Part shown: positions 1 through 8,313 of the stretch, one piece after another | Numbering within the stretch: position 1 is the first letter of the stretch | How the letters are laid out: each line of letters begins with the position of its first letter | DNA from: a virus | Length of the DNA: 64,000 nt | Strand: one strand, 5' to 3' | IMG/VR virus record: IMGVR_UViG_3300027741_000022 | Coordinates: 123,645 to 187,644 of that record | Program-made: the position numbers and the translations under genes | The notes under the pieces: generated by a model | Databases searched by the model: none | What the model was told of the DNA's origin: nothing | What the model saw: the letters and a program-made list of their open reading frames with translations, nothing else

Positions 1-445
1 ACTACTACTTGATGAAGTTAAAGAAGAAATAAATTCGCTTAAGAATGCAAGTTTTTATAATCAAGAAGAAACTATTGAGGTTAATGTAACCTACACAATA
101 AAGAATTTTAAAATTCTTTACAGGGATTTGTTTGATTCAGATATATCATCTGTTGGTCAGTGTAAAGTAGAAATTAAACAAAAGCTAGGTTTGGGTTTGG
201 GCATACAAGAAGAAGTTAAAAACACAATTGAAAATAATTTTGACGACCACAGGGTGTTTGAGTGGATTGGAATAAATTCAAAAGAACAAATTGGATGTAT
301 TTCTTCCAATACAAAGAAATTTATTGAAATGCATGAAAATTGTAGGCAAGATTTAATCAAAAAAGCATCTTCTATTGGGAAGAAGTTAGGATTAACTACA
401 GATGTAGTAAACAGGCTTCTAAAAAGTTATCTGGGGAGTGGATAA
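1..445 (+). CDS. Partial hypothetical protein, 5' end outside window
   Basis: The reading frame that ends at the TAA at 443-445 is open from base 2, so the gene starts before the window. About 147 residues are visible. The N-terminal visible part is charged and helical-looking (DEVKEEINSLKN) and the C-terminus ends KSYLGSG. A TTG at 128 could serve as an internal start, but continuous coding upstream makes truncation the better reading. I do not recognise the family. Confidence 0.75.
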   Translation, partial: LLLDEVKEEINSLKNASFYNQEETIEVNVTYTIKNFKILYRDLFDSDISSVGQCKVEIKQKLGLGLGIQEEVKNTIENNFDDHRVFEWIGINSKEQIGCISSNTKKFIEMHENCRQDLIKKASSIGKKLGLTTDVVNRLLKSYLGSG

Positions 446-490
446 ATGCAACTATAAACCGTAACTGATGATGCGGTTAGAGAATTTTAG
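446..490 (+). pseudogene. Remnant resembling the start of the gene at 1741
   Basis: Read from the ATG at 446 this gives MQL, a stop, then TVTDDAVREF and a stop. The intact gene at 1741 begins MKLYTVTDNNIVIEF. The match in order and spacing (M-x-L-stop/Y-T-V-T-D, then E-F at the same place) suggests a decayed duplicate of that gene's 5' end. It is only 15 codons, so chance is not excluded. Confidence 0.4.
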
Positions 491-524
491 AGAATGTTTC
501 AATCAAAACCAGTAGGAGAATAAA

Positions 525-926
525 ATGACTGATAAAATTTTTGAAGAATTAGATCACATTTGTCATATTGCAGCAAATAAATTAAAGAGTAGACTTGGAG
601 GAGGCAGAGATTTTACTGCTGCTGTTACATTTCGTAATTCTTTTCAAGATTTGAGTGGACAGACCCCTCTTTGGTCAATAACAATGCCAGACATTGATGG
701 TAGAGAAATACTATTTAAAAAGCCAAATTATGATGAATTGATTGAAGAGTATAACGGAGAAAAAATAGAAGGTGGATACTACAATCATATTACATTAGAC
801 TTAACCGTATTTGGCGACAGTTATTCTGAGTGTTTTGAAGAATTCAAGCAAAAGATCAACAATCTCCCAGAAGATGATAGCAGTTACCCAGATTTCAATA
901 GTGGCGACATTATTCAATCTTTTTAA
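525..926 (+). CDS. Hypothetical acidic protein
   Basis: 133 residues, no recognised domain. An AGGAG lies 9 bases before the ATG and supports this start. The protein is acidic, with a C-terminal stretch NNLPEDDSSYPDFNSGDIIQSF. It is followed after 11 bases by the next gene, so the two are probably co-transcribed. Confidence 0.75.
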   Translation: MTDKIFEELDHICHIAANKLKSRLGGGRDFTAAVTFRNSFQDLSGQTPLWSITMPDIDGREILFKKPNYDELIEEYNGEKIEGGYYNHITLDLTVFGDSYSECFEEFKQKINNLPEDDSSYPDFNSGDIIQSF

Positions 927-937
927 GGAATTTATTA

Positions 938-1189
938 GTGGATATCATTGAAATTGAAAACTTTGTTAAAGATAAAAGAAAAGTTGTAAAAGAATTTTTT
1001 GAAAATAATCCCGAAGAAAATGTTTTTACTGTTCTGTTTGAGCTTGTGGACAAGAACCTAGATATTATCAACAAGTTCAAAAATGATTGTGAAAAATCTG
1101 GCGATGAGAAAGAAAAGGATCAGTTGAAGGATATGATCAAAAAAATGATGGACAGTGTTGTAAACAGTCTATCTGTTACCGTAGAATAG
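938..1189 (+). CDS. Small charged helical protein
   Basis: 83 residues starting at GTG, with AAGGAA 8-9 bases upstream. Composition is Lys/Glu/Asp rich with regular hydrophobics (FELVDKNLDIINKFKNDCEK), consistent with an all-helical, possibly coiled-coil protein. No family recognised. It sits in the + strand run of small genes and ends 10 bases before the next start. Confidence 0.65.
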   Translation: MDIIEIENFVKDKRKVVKEFFENNPEENVFTVLFELVDKNLDIINKFKNDCEKSGDEKEKDQLKDMIKKMMDSVVNSLSVTVE

Positions 1190-1199
1190 AAAGTTAAAA

Positions 1200-1739
1200 A
1201 TGACCACAAAAGAAACCATCAGAAATAAGATTCCTTTGCCTAACCATTCTTTGAGTGATTTGGCTGATTCTTTGGCGACAGCATCAAATATTGCCAAAGG
1301 ACTAGGAATAGACATTTCGCAAATGGGTGCTTGGAGAAGGGTCATTATCTCCAATACTTTGGGACATAGCCCAGTTACTGGTTCTGGTGAATCGCTGCTT
1401 GATGCTACCAAAGATGGAGTAAATTACTCTTATTTGTCGTCTCATTATGGAAAAAGAGCACAGATTTATATGGGAGCATCAACATTATCAGCACCAAGAA
1501 AAGATGTAACATTTATTTTGGCTTTTTTCTCAGATCACGATTCTTCCAAAATTCTTTCAATGTGGAGTTGTGATTCTGATACTATTTGGAAAGAAGTAGA
1601 AGAACAAGCAGCTAGAAAAGCTAGAAAAGCTAAATCTAAAACCAAGCCAAAATCACAGTTGGCTTATTTTTCTGAGGCATGGCTTCGATCTAAGAAGGGC
1701 AAAGGCGCAGAATTAATTTTCAAAAACGAGAATCTTTAA
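1200..1739 (+). CDS. Hypothetical protein
   Basis: 179 residues, unrecognised. The N-terminal half is neutral. The C-terminal part carries a basic repeat (ARKARKAKSKTKPKS, about residues 141-155), which could contact nucleic acid. The stop TAA is followed one base later by the ATG of the next gene, so translation is likely coupled. Confidence 0.75.
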   Translation: MTTKETIRNKIPLPNHSLSDLADSLATASNIAKGLGIDISQMGAWRRVIISNTLGHSPVTGSGESLLDATKDGVNYSYLSSHYGKRAQIYMGASTLSAPRKDVTFILAFFSDHDSSKILSMWSCDSDTIWKEVEEQAARKARKAKSKTKPKSQLAYFSEAWLRSKKGKGAELIFKNENL

Positions 1740-1740
1740 A

Positions 1741-2028
1741 ATGAAACTATACACCGTAACAGATAACAATATTGTGATTGAGTTTCTGAGTATTCAGCTA
1801 ACTGATAAGCTTGAAGAAAAGGCAGAAATTATTGCTGCAAAAGGGTGGAAATTTTTCTTCAAAGAACAAGATAGTCTCACCGTTGTGGCATCTATGAAAG
1901 ATGGTGTTGAGATTGGCGATAAATATCTTGGTTCCACAAGGATTGTAAAAAAAGATGGCAATGTTCGCAAAGAAATCATACTGCTGGTGAATGAGACATT
2001 TCACGCAGTTGAAAATTCAGAGGATTAA
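1741..2028 (+). CDS. Hypothetical protein (MKLYTVTD family)
   Basis: 95 residues starting MKLYTVTDNNIVIEF. No domain recognised. The start directly follows the previous stop. A decayed copy of its 5' end appears to lie at 446-490, which suggests the gene was once duplicated. Predicted mixed alpha/beta from the alternating hydrophobics. Confidence 0.7.
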   Translation: MKLYTVTDNNIVIEFLSIQLTDKLEEKAEIIAAKGWKFFFKEQDSLTVVASMKDGVEIGDKYLGSTRIVKKDGNVRKEIILLVNETFHAVENSED

Positions 2029-2035
2029 AAGACAT

Positions 2036-2788
2036 ATGCCCACAACCAAAACTAAAACCAAAACCAAACTTATAACCTTTGCAAATTTAGTAAATAATAA
2101 GCGTTACGCCACCATTCTTGCCAATTTAATTGAAGGTAAGATTTCCAAAGAAGAGTTTTTGAGCAAAGAAATTTATACAAGTATTAAAAAATCAATTCTT
2201 CTTGGAAGTTTTGAAGAAGAAAATGATGATCTCAAGCAAATTTCATCAAAGTTTCTTGAAGTCCTTAAAATAAAAGACAAAGATTCTCTCAAAAAGTTTA
2301 CTGACAGTGTTAATGATGAATATTTTAGAGAGAACGCAACTGTTGAGAATGCTTTGATAACTTTTCTGAAAAGCGTTATTGGTACCGACTTTGCCACTCA
2401 CAAAGACTCAAGACTCTTTAAGCCTCAAAAGTTTTTAACAAAGTTATTAGGTGATAAAGAATTTATTGAACAAGTGGAAAAAGATAAAAAGCATATAGTT
2501 TCATTTCAAAAATTTCTCCAAGAAATTCCATCTAACTTTAAAAGGTTTGTGAACATTGGTTGGTGGGATGACACGTATCTAAACGGAGATTATAATGCGT
2601 TAAAAAAACTTCTTGATAATGCTTTGAAAGACTGCGACAAATGGATTGAAGAGGAAAAAAATGGACTAAACCTAGCCTCTGTAGACTCAGAGTGTATTAG
2701 TATTTCTGGCTCTACTGGACAAAGCGATAGCTGGGAAGAATGGAAGTATATTTTCCCAAATACTTACAAGTATCTTTATGACGTTTAA
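2036..2788 (+). CDS. Hypothetical protein with LLGSFEEE motif
   Basis: 250 residues from the ATG at 2036; an upstream in-frame ATG at 1991 would overlap the previous gene by 38 bases and is less likely. The N-terminus is a Lys/Thr repeat (MPTTKTKTKTK). The segment ILLGSFEEENDD is one version of the short LLxSF motif found in many small proteins here. The C-terminus (C-x2-WI-x-E-x-K, then FPxTxxYLY) resembles the end of the next gene's product, so the two are probably distant paralogues. Confidence 0.75.
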   Translation: MPTTKTKTKTKLITFANLVNNKRYATILANLIEGKISKEEFLSKEIYTSIKKSILLGSFEEENDDLKQISSKFLEVLKIKDKDSLKKFTDSVNDEYFRENATVENALITFLKSVIGTDFATHKDSRLFKPQKFLTKLLGDKEFIEQVEKDKKHIVSFQKFLQEIPSNFKRFVNIGWWDDTYLNGDYNALKKLLDNALKDCDKWIEEEKNGLNLASVDSECISISGSTGQSDSWEEWKYIFPNTYKYLYDV

Positions 2789-2810
2789 AACCTAGGATAA
2801 GCAATAAGCA

Positions 2811-3419
2811 ATGACTACTACAACAATTAATCTCCCAAGTTGGTTCAAATATACTCTCGATGACTTTACTAATAAAAATAGTGAAGTTTGGTTTCATATA
2901 AAAAACGAACTTGAATTCGATGAAATAGTCGATCTGTATGCCAGCTGTAAATCAGACAAAGAAATAACTGATAGCTTGATTGAAGTTCTTTATGAAGAAT
3001 TTCCCAAGTATGAAGACGATATAAATAATTTTGTCGGCACAGATAAGCACCTTCTTCTTTCTTTCGACAAAGAAACAAGTGAATTTATTAATCATTGTAT
3101 CACAAGAAACAACCTGGGACAGGTTGTAAAAGAAGACTTTAGGACTTTTAATGAAGTCGAGGAATCATTAAAAAATTGCATAGAAGTTTGCAAAAAAGTC
3201 AAAATTAACCTTGAAGGCATTGTTGATTTTGAATTCTTCACCAAAGCAAAAGAGTGTGGCGAGCTTTGGATCAAAGAGAAAAAGATATTTGATTCCGGTG
3301 ATATTTCCGGTGATTATGAAGTGAATAAATTAATGAATCTTTTTCCAAAAACATTCGAATATGTTATGAAACATAAATTGGGTTGGGATTTGGGCGGTTG
3401 GTCTGGTGGATACGAATGA
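2811..3419 (+). CDS. Hypothetical protein, paralogue-like to the preceding gene
   Basis: 202 residues. The C-terminal ELWIKEKK and LFPKTFEYVM echo KWIEEEK and FPNTYKYLYD in the preceding protein. It contains HLLLSFDKET, another LLxSF-type motif. No enzymatic motif seen. The stop overlaps the next start in an ATGA arrangement. Confidence 0.75.
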   Translation: MTTTTINLPSWFKYTLDDFTNKNSEVWFHIKNELEFDEIVDLYASCKSDKEITDSLIEVLYEEFPKYEDDINNFVGTDKHLLLSFDKETSEFINHCITRNNLGQVVKEDFRTFNEVEESLKNCIEVCKKVKINLEGIVDFEFFTKAKECGELWIKEKKIFDSGDISGDYEVNKLMNLFPKTFEYVMKHKLGWDLGGWSGGYE

Positions 3420-3748
3420 AAATCAAACTCTTAGTTTGGTGTGAAGGCATTTTGCCAGAGCAATTTGAAGAAACTGATGACTTCACGGTAAGTGAGAATT
3501 TCGATGATTTTGTTGTCAGAGAAGTAAACAACAACAATCTTCTTCAAAGTTTTGAAAAAGATAGTCCATTAAACAAAATGAAATCTATCGAGTTTGAAGT
3601 TCCAGACGATCTTGATAGGCAGTTAATCTTTAATATTTGCTGGGGAAAGGCATGTGATATGTGGTTTGATCACCAAATAGATGTTTATCAAGATTACTTG
3701 CTGAATTGGACTTTTGTGGAAAAAGATGGAAAGTGGGAGAAATTTTAA
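3416..3748 (+). CDS. Hypothetical protein with internal LLQSFEKD motif
   Basis: 110 residues from the ATG at 3416, which overlaps the previous stop by four bases; an in-frame start at 3383 is unlikely. It carries NNNLLQSFEKDSPLNK around residues 40-55, the LLxSF motif. The remainder is Trp-rich near the C-terminus (DMWFDHQIDVYQDYLLNWTFVEKD). Family unknown. Confidence 0.7.
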   Translation: MKIKLLVWCEGILPEQFEETDDFTVSENFDDFVVREVNNNNLLQSFEKDSPLNKMKSIEFEVPDDLDRQLIFNICWGKACDMWFDHQIDVYQDYLLNWTFVEKDGKWEKF

Positions 3749-4155
3749 TGTACATGATTTTTAAAGAAACTTATGACGGCTGTGAAGATCGTGTGCATTT
3801 GCATCATTATGAGTATCTATCGAACCATCAAGATAGGAATGCTTTTAGCAATGCTGGTCTTTGGGCTTCCGTAGAAGAAGCTGCCGTTAATATGTTTCTG
3901 AGTGGAAGTTTGGAGCGAAGAAGGTTTGATATGTTTGCTGATTTGCAAGAGGCAACAAACATTTTGAATGTTTTCCAAAATCAATTGATTGAAGAATATA
4001 GAGAAACCCTTCCAGAAGCAAGAGAAGAAATAAACTTCTACGTTGTCAGGATCAATACCAGAGATGTTGTTAAGGTTGTTCCTAATGAGTTTGTTGAAAT
4101 TTCTGCACGGACAGAAAACGCAAATTGGGAAGATATTCCTTATGATGGAGTTTAA
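3748..4155 (+). CDS. Hypothetical protein
   Basis: 135 residues starting MYMIFKETYDGCEDRVHLHHYEYLS; the ATG overlaps the preceding TAA. It contains no recognised motif. The stop TAA is followed at once by the ATG of the next gene, showing tight operon packing. Confidence 0.7.
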   Translation: MYMIFKETYDGCEDRVHLHHYEYLSNHQDRNAFSNAGLWASVEEAAVNMFLSGSLERRRFDMFADLQEATNILNVFQNQLIEEYRETLPEAREEINFYVVRINTRDVVKVVPNEFVEISARTENANWEDIPYDGV

Positions 4156-4560
4156 ATGACACCCGAACTAACTGACAAGCTAATATCAAAATACCCAGAT
4201 CAGTTTAAAAACCTCAAGGGTATTGAGTGTGATGATGGTTGGTATAAAATACTAGACAAGCTGTTTTATATTGTAACTAATCGTCTTGACTATAAAAACA
4301 GACTAAATGAACCTTTGGATTTTGGTTGGACTCAGCTTAAAGAAAAATTTGGTTCTTTAAGAGCTTATTGCCATGGCTCTGATGATTATATCAAAGGAGC
4401 AATTGAAATGGCAGAAAGCGTGAGTTGCATGACTTGCGAAGTTACTGGAGAAAAGGGTAAACTTCGCAAGAAAAAGATTGACGAGGCTGGTGAAATTGTC
4501 CCAGCTTGGTTAAAAACTCTTTGCGATAGTGAAGCACAAAAGCAAGGTTATGTTTTATGA
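4156..4560 (+). CDS. Conserved phage-type hypothetical protein (KEKFGSLRAY)
   Basis: 134 residues. The pattern DDGWYKILDKL, QLKEKFGSLRAYCHG, then a Cys pair (CMTCEVTGEKGKLR) and an LC-rich end is one I associate with small conserved hypothetical proteins seen in many phages and bacteria; their function is unknown to me. The C-x2-C plus a later Cys may bind zinc. The stop overlaps the next ATG. Confidence 0.75.
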   Translation: MTPELTDKLISKYPDQFKNLKGIECDDGWYKILDKLFYIVTNRLDYKNRLNEPLDFGWTQLKEKFGSLRAYCHGSDDYIKGAIEMAESVSCMTCEVTGEKGKLRKKKIDEAGEIVPAWLKTLCDSEAQKQGYVL

Positions 4561-4829
4561 AAGATCTCCACAAACATCTTTTGACGATCATTCAAAAACT
4601 CCCCACAGATTATAAGCCTTGGGGAAGTGTCGAAAGATGGGAATATGACGATCAAAGTTACCCAGATTGTTCAAGTGGCTGCAAACACTACTTGATTTTA
4701 GAGGGCGACTTAGGCTATGATTGGGGTGTTTGCAGCAATAAAAATTCGCCCCGAGCTGGTCTTTTAACTTTTGAGCATCAAGCAGGATATGGATGCTTTG
4801 AACAAGAAAAAGACGAAGAAACAGCTTAA
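4557..4829 (+). CDS. Conserved hypothetical protein (DWGVC/GLLTFEHQ signature)
   Basis: 90 residues. The block YPDCSSGCKHYLILEGDLG then YDWGVCSNKNSPRAGLLTFEHQ is a strongly conserved bacterial hypothetical-protein signature. Three Cys in CSSGC and GVC could form a metal site. Function is unknown. ATGA overlap with the gene upstream indicates translational coupling. Confidence 0.75.
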   Translation: MKDLHKHLLTIIQKLPTDYKPWGSVERWEYDDQSYPDCSSGCKHYLILEGDLGYDWGVCSNKNSPRAGLLTFEHQAGYGCFEQEKDEETA

Positions 4830-4882
4830 AAATTTATCTTTTGCACACTAAATAAGATGCAACGTTTTAGAAAGGTGTGGCA

Positions 4883-5506
4883 ATGGTAAATTTTTACGAA
4901 ATGTCTCTTTTACTTGAAGGTAAATTTCTTTATACAAATGATGCTGAGAAAATACAAAAAATATTATCCTCGGTCTTTCGTGATTTATCATCTTTATATC
5001 ATGCTCATTACCATTTTGATGTGCTAGATTCAGACACAAGGAAAACACTAGCGGATTATGAGGATGTTAAAAATCATGGAGATCGCTTAAGGAGTTATAC
5101 CCCAGATGCGCATGACATGATAGAAAAAGATTTACTAGACAAATTCGGTGCAGAAAAATTATCTCGGGTGAGAAATTTTAAACCTCAAGCCTTAAAGTAT
5201 AAAAATGTTCCTTTTGCCAACCCACCAGATTTTAAAAATAATTCACACAAGGTGATTGAATATACAAATAGTGAACTTAAACAAATGAATTCTGGATTCG
5301 CATTAGAAATACTAAAGTCGGAAGGTTTTGCTAGTCAAGCAATAGATTTCATAATCAATCCATCAAATGTATCAAGTTTGCTCCAAAAAGAAGATTTCGA
5401 CACACTGTTGAATACTATCAAGCAAGCAGAACAAGATTTGATCAAATATGTAAACCAAAATGGTGGACATTTATATTCACAAATAAAAGATCAAAGATCC
5501 CACTGA
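4883..5506 (+). CDS. Possible virion-packaged protein with CTS-like leader
   Basis: 207 residues from ATG 4883 (a GTG two codons upstream is possible). The N-terminus MVNFYEMSLLLEGKFLY resembles the MNFYxxYxLLNE leaders of the long late proteins between 50 and 61 kb, and LLE-G fits the (L/I)-x-E cleavage rule of T4-type prohead proteases. The upstream CTAAATAAGATG may be a late promoter element. Function otherwise unknown; packaging is inference. Confidence 0.65.
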   Translation: MVNFYEMSLLLEGKFLYTNDAEKIQKILSSVFRDLSSLYHAHYHFDVLDSDTRKTLADYEDVKNHGDRLRSYTPDAHDMIEKDLLDKFGAEKLSRVRNFKPQALKYKNVPFANPPDFKNNSHKVIEYTNSELKQMNSGFALEILKSEGFASQAIDFIINPSNVSSLLQKEDFDTLLNTIKQAEQDLIKYVNQNGGHLYSQIKDQRSH

Positions 5507-5512
5507 TTTTGC

Positions 5513-5812
5513 ATGAATATTTCTAATAAGAAACTTCTCGATAGTTTTGTAAACTATCGAATAGTTCGTAAAGAAGGAAGACTTATTAAAGCTGGTGATC
5601 TTCTTTTTAAAGATGGCTGGTGGTTGAGTCAACACAAAATGAAAATTAATCGATTGCCACTCGACTTAGACAAGGATTGGCAAACGGTTCGTAGAACTGT
5701 TCACTCATATTACGCCGATGGTTCTACAGATGTTGATTTATTTTTTGATTTTGGAACTGTTCAAATTAATGGTCAAAATTGGTATGATGTGAAAGAGCTT
5801 TGTGAAAACTAA
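5513..5812 (+). CDS. Small protein with N-terminal NKKLLDSF motif
   Basis: 99 residues beginning MNISNKKLLDSFVNYRIVRKEGR. The first 12 residues carry the shared LLxSF motif; the rest (KDGWWLSQHKM, DWQTVRRTVHSYY, VQINGQNWYDVKELCEN) matches nothing I know and looks like a small beta-rich domain. Overlaps the next start by 11 bases. Confidence 0.7.
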   Translation: MNISNKKLLDSFVNYRIVRKEGRLIKAGDLLFKDGWWLSQHKMKINRLPLDLDKDWQTVRRTVHSYYADGSTDVDLFFDFGTVQINGQNWYDVKELCEN

Positions 5813-6119
5813 AAACAAAAAACTTCTTGGTGCATTTGTAGATATCTCAGATAATTTTCGCAAATGGGTTTTGGAAAACATTTGCTATCACTATAGTCAT
5901 TCCGATGAAGAAGCTCTTTTTAGAACGCTTGCTAAAAACACTGAAGATGAGGATTATTTTTTGTATGTATCTGGGCGACTTTATTTTGGCAACAAAAATA
6001 AGATTGAGAAAGCCCTTAATAAAAAAATTAACGAGTTTTCTCAATACAACTTTTTTATTTATGATCTTAAAAAAGACAAACAAGTCTGCACCAAATTAGC
6101 AATTGTGGAGTCAACTTAG
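5802..6119 (+). CDS. Small protein with N-terminal NKKLLGAF motif
   Basis: 105 residues starting at GTG 5802 (MKTKNKKLLGAFVDISDNF). The N-terminal motif is nearly identical to that of its neighbour and of the genes at 18274, 18522 and 18862, but the remainder is unrelated. No domain recognised. Confidence 0.7.
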   Translation: MKTKNKKLLGAFVDISDNFRKWVLENICYHYSHSDEEALFRTLAKNTEDEDYFLYVSGRLYFGNKNKIEKALNKKINEFSQYNFFIYDLKKDKQVCTKLAIVEST

Positions 6120-6121
6120 AA

Positions 6122-6355
6122 ATGAGTTTACTCGACAGCTTTGATAATAATAAAAAGCGTTGCAGAGATTGCGGAGAATATTTTGATGCTACCATAAGCA
6201 AGATAAACACGATGATTGGTCTTTGTGGCAGGTGCTTTAAGAAGGTTTTCTCAGAATTTAAAAAGCCAATTGATAAAAAATACGAATTAAACAAAAAGGC
6301 TAATTTGTTAAACAAGTATTCTTACTATAATTACAAGTGGTTTAAAAATGAGTGA
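6122..6355 (+). CDS. Small zinc-binding protein with LLDSFD start
   Basis: 77 residues: MSLLDSFDNNKK then CRDCGEYFDA and GLCGRCFKKVF. The two C-x2-C pairs (about residues 14-17 and 37-40) suggest a single treble-clef or rubredoxin-like zinc site. The second pair (CGRCFKKVF) resembles CGECFDKMF in the gene at 11265. The role may be protein or nucleic-acid binding; unknown. Confidence 0.7.
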   Translation: MSLLDSFDNNKKRCRDCGEYFDATISKINTMIGLCGRCFKKVFSEFKKPIDKKYELNKKANLLNKYSYYNYKWFKNE

Positions 6356-6497
6356 ATACACCAAAGCCAGTATTGTTAAAATTCTGCAGGATGATCGTCA
6401 AAGAATATACGACGAATATATTGAACTAAAGTCTAAATTGGATGAGATAGACTCTCTAATTGTGTCTTTTTTACCTATTTGCGAAGAAGAAGATTAA
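6348..6497 (+). CDS. Small helical protein
   Basis: 49 residues (MSEYTKASIVKILQDDRQRI...), overlapping the end of the previous gene by eight bases. The heptad-like pattern IYDEYIELKSKLDEIDSLIV suggests one amphipathic or coiled-coil helix. No family recognised. Confidence 0.6.
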   Translation: MSEYTKASIVKILQDDRQRIYDEYIELKSKLDEIDSLIVSFLPICEEED

Positions 6498-6539
6498 TAT
6501 ACTATATTAAGTTGGTAATTTGCAACAAAAGGAGTTGTA

Positions 6540-6911
6540 ATGCTAACTTATGGTCATTTGTTCAAATATATTGCTGAAAATCTCGATAGCAAAAGCGGAC
6601 TATACATAGGCAACTTTTATTTTACAGAAACTTTTTGTAAAGAAAATGGTCTTGACAGCCAGAGAATAGTTCTTATCCTCTATGACTTTGGCGGTCACAA
6701 CGATGTTGAAATTATACACAATGTGGTGGGAAAAATCCGTCCCGAAATAGAATTAGACGCCGAAGTTGAAACACCTGTTGAATATGCACTTAGAAACAGT
6801 CTTTATTGCAGATGGCATGAAGGAATGTGGGTGCGTTGCAAAAAAGGCGATAAGGGCGCAAAAGCAGATTTAAACTTGGCTCACATAAGAATGTTCGGAA
6901 AAAATGGATAA
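6540..6911 (+). CDS. Hypothetical protein
   Basis: 123 residues with GGAGT 7-11 bases before the ATG. Features seen: LYDFGGHNDVEIIHNVVGKI and a basic C-terminal part RCKKGDKGAKADLNLAHIRMFGKNG. Not recognised. Overlaps the next gene by eight bases. Confidence 0.7.
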   Translation: MLTYGHLFKYIAENLDSKSGLYIGNFYFTETFCKENGLDSQRIVLILYDFGGHNDVEIIHNVVGKIRPEIELDAEVETPVEYALRNSLYCRWHEGMWVRCKKGDKGAKADLNLAHIRMFGKNG

Positions 6912-7293
6912 AAAGCTTCTTGATTCTTTTGTAGAACCAGAAACTCTTATCAAAGATGCCGCAGAAAAAGACTGCATAAAAATTCAGAAATTTCTTAAAC
7001 AAAGAATTCGTGTGTTAGACGGCTGTAGGCTTGACAGAAAAGAAATCAAATGTTTAAGAAACACACTCAAATCTCTTGAAGTTATGATTGAAAATCCCTC
7101 AGCTGTGACCAAAAACAAATGGTATATGTTTGCTGCAGGCTGTGACTTGGATGTTCAGACTTTTAGAGGATTTTTAAGAGAGTTTGCATTTGAAACTACT
7201 GAAGCTCTTGTGAACCAAAAAATTACGGTTGAATGTCGAACTGGGTCTGATGAGGATGCCGACAACTCATTAATAGTTGAATGTGCAAGGTAG
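6904..7293 (+). CDS. Small protein with N-terminal DKKLLDSFVEP motif
   Basis: 129 residues. Starts MDKKLLDSFVEPETLIKDA, the LLxSF motif at the extreme N-terminus, then a helical, Cys-containing body of unknown family. Its stop codon TAG lies inside the first bases of a GGTACGCT promoter-like element, marking the end of a transcription unit. Confidence 0.7.
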   Translation: MDKKLLDSFVEPETLIKDAAEKDCIKIQKFLKQRIRVLDGCRLDRKEIKCLRNTLKSLEVMIENPSAVTKNKWYMFAAGCDLDVQTFRGFLREFAFETTEALVNQKITVECRTGSDEDADNSLIVECAR

Positions 7294-7310
7294 TTTCTTC
7301 CTGGTACGCT
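7292..7310 (+). promoter_or_regulatory. GGTACGCT element, class A (copy 1)
   Basis: AGTTTCTTCCTGGTACGCT. The same element recurs at 12142, 13736, 20759, 21718, 27607, 30268 and 33346, always on the + strand and 30-90 bases before an ATG with a good Shine-Dalgarno. It is likely a phage-specific promoter (TG-G-TACGCT could act as an extended -10) but could also be an RNA element. Confidence 0.75.
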
Positions 7311-7356
7311 GTTGTGGTGTAGGGATTCTGTATTCACCAAGGAAAAGGAGACAAAA

Positions 7357-7515
7357 ATGTCTATTGATAATCAGATGGGTGTTATTGTTGCCGGCGGCGG
7401 CATCAATGTTGATGCTTGGGTTGCTATGATGAAGAATGAGCCGAAGGCTAAGGTTGGCAGTCCTATTACCGTTGAGAACGGTGTTCAGATTGTTCCTATT
7501 GTTAAGGCTAACTGA
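7357..7515 (+). CDS. Small, probably highly expressed protein
   Basis: 52 residues (MSIDNQMGVIVAGGGINVDAW...). The ATG at 7357 has AAGGAG 7 bases upstream and lies 46 bases after a GGTACGCT element. Codons are strikingly GTT/GCT/GGC/GGT/AAG rich compared with neighbours, as expected for strong expression. No known family. Confidence 0.75.
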   Translation: MSIDNQMGVIVAGGGINVDAWVAMMKNEPKAKVGSPITVENGVQIVPIVKAN

Positions 7516-7526
7516 TTAAGGTTTAT

Positions 7527-7871
7527 ATGACAAGCGAGAATGTTGTTGTAATTTCTTGGTATGGCGGTGTTGTTGAACAGGTTTTCTTTGAATCAAGGGA
7601 AGATGCTATCAAGCGTTGTTTGTCTCACAATATGAGTGAGCTTCATTATTCTGACCAACTTGATGATGAAACCAAGGAAGTCATAAATAAAATCTTGGAA
7701 TTGATGAAGTCTGATAAGTGGGACGAAGCTAATAGTTTGTGGCATGATGAGAATATGTGGGAATTGGATTATCAGTATTCTCATCAAATGGAATGGCGTC
7801 CTATTGACAAGCCGGAGAGTCTCGAAACAGCTTTGGCTTGGCTAAAGACTGATCAGGTTAAAAGCACATGA
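7527..7871 (+). CDS. Hypothetical protein
   Basis: 114 residues. Contains a Trp/Glu/His-rich helical middle (MKSDKWDEANSLWHDENMWELDYQYSHQMEWRP, described in pieces) suggestive of a compact helical domain. Shares the transcription unit that begins at the 7292 element. Overlaps the next start by four bases. Confidence 0.7.
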   Translation: MTSENVVVISWYGGVVEQVFFESREDAIKRCLSHNMSELHYSDQLDDETKEVINKILELMKSDKWDEANSLWHDENMWELDYQYSHQMEWRPIDKPESLETALAWLKTDQVKST

Positions 7872-8077
7872 CTTCCATCGTAGTTAAAAACGGCATGAGG
7901 TTGTGTCAAGACAATCTGCTTCGTAAGTTTGCAAACTTTGGGACATTTCCTGAGTGTGTTAAGATTTACAAAAGCTATGGTTGGGCTGAAAAAGCTGCCA
8001 ATAAGATTGGTGGCGAGATTGTGATTCTTGACGCAGAAAGCTATATGGACGCCAGTGGCGATGTAATTAAGGTTTGA
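7868..8077 (+). CDS. Small hypothetical protein
   Basis: 69 residues (MTSIVVKNGMRLCQDNLLRKF...). ATGA overlap with the upstream gene. The middle KIYKSYGWAEKAANKIGGEIVILDAESYM looks like a small alpha/beta unit. Not recognised. Confidence 0.65.
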   Translation: MTSIVVKNGMRLCQDNLLRKFANFGTFPECVKIYKSYGWAEKAANKIGGEIVILDAESYMDASGDVIKV

Positions 8078-8095
8078 AAAGAAAGTTTTTAAAAA

Positions 8096-8302
8096 ATGAA
8101 TTGGCTTGGTACACAACTTGATCTTAAGACTGACGATGGTGAATTGAATGAGACTCGATACGGCGAGTTGATGAACAACCTAAATCCCAGTAGTTTGTGT
8201 GAGTTTTTTCGTGAAATTGGACTCACCGCTAATGAAACTAAGAGTCTTTTGATTAAAACTCTTTATGAAGTTGAGACTAATTCTGGTGATTTCGGTACTT
8301 GA
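8096..8302 (+). CDS. Small hypothetical protein
   Basis: 68 residues (MNWLGTQLDLKTDDGELNETRYGEL...). Contains SLCEFFREIGLTANETKSLLIKTLYE, likely two helices. No Shine-Dalgarno is obvious (AAAGAAAG 10-17 bases upstream is weak). Family unknown. Confidence 0.6.
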   Translation: MNWLGTQLDLKTDDGELNETRYGELMNNLNPSSLCEFFREIGLTANETKSLLIKTLYEVETNSGDFGT

Positions 8303-8313
8303 AGGCACTTAAA

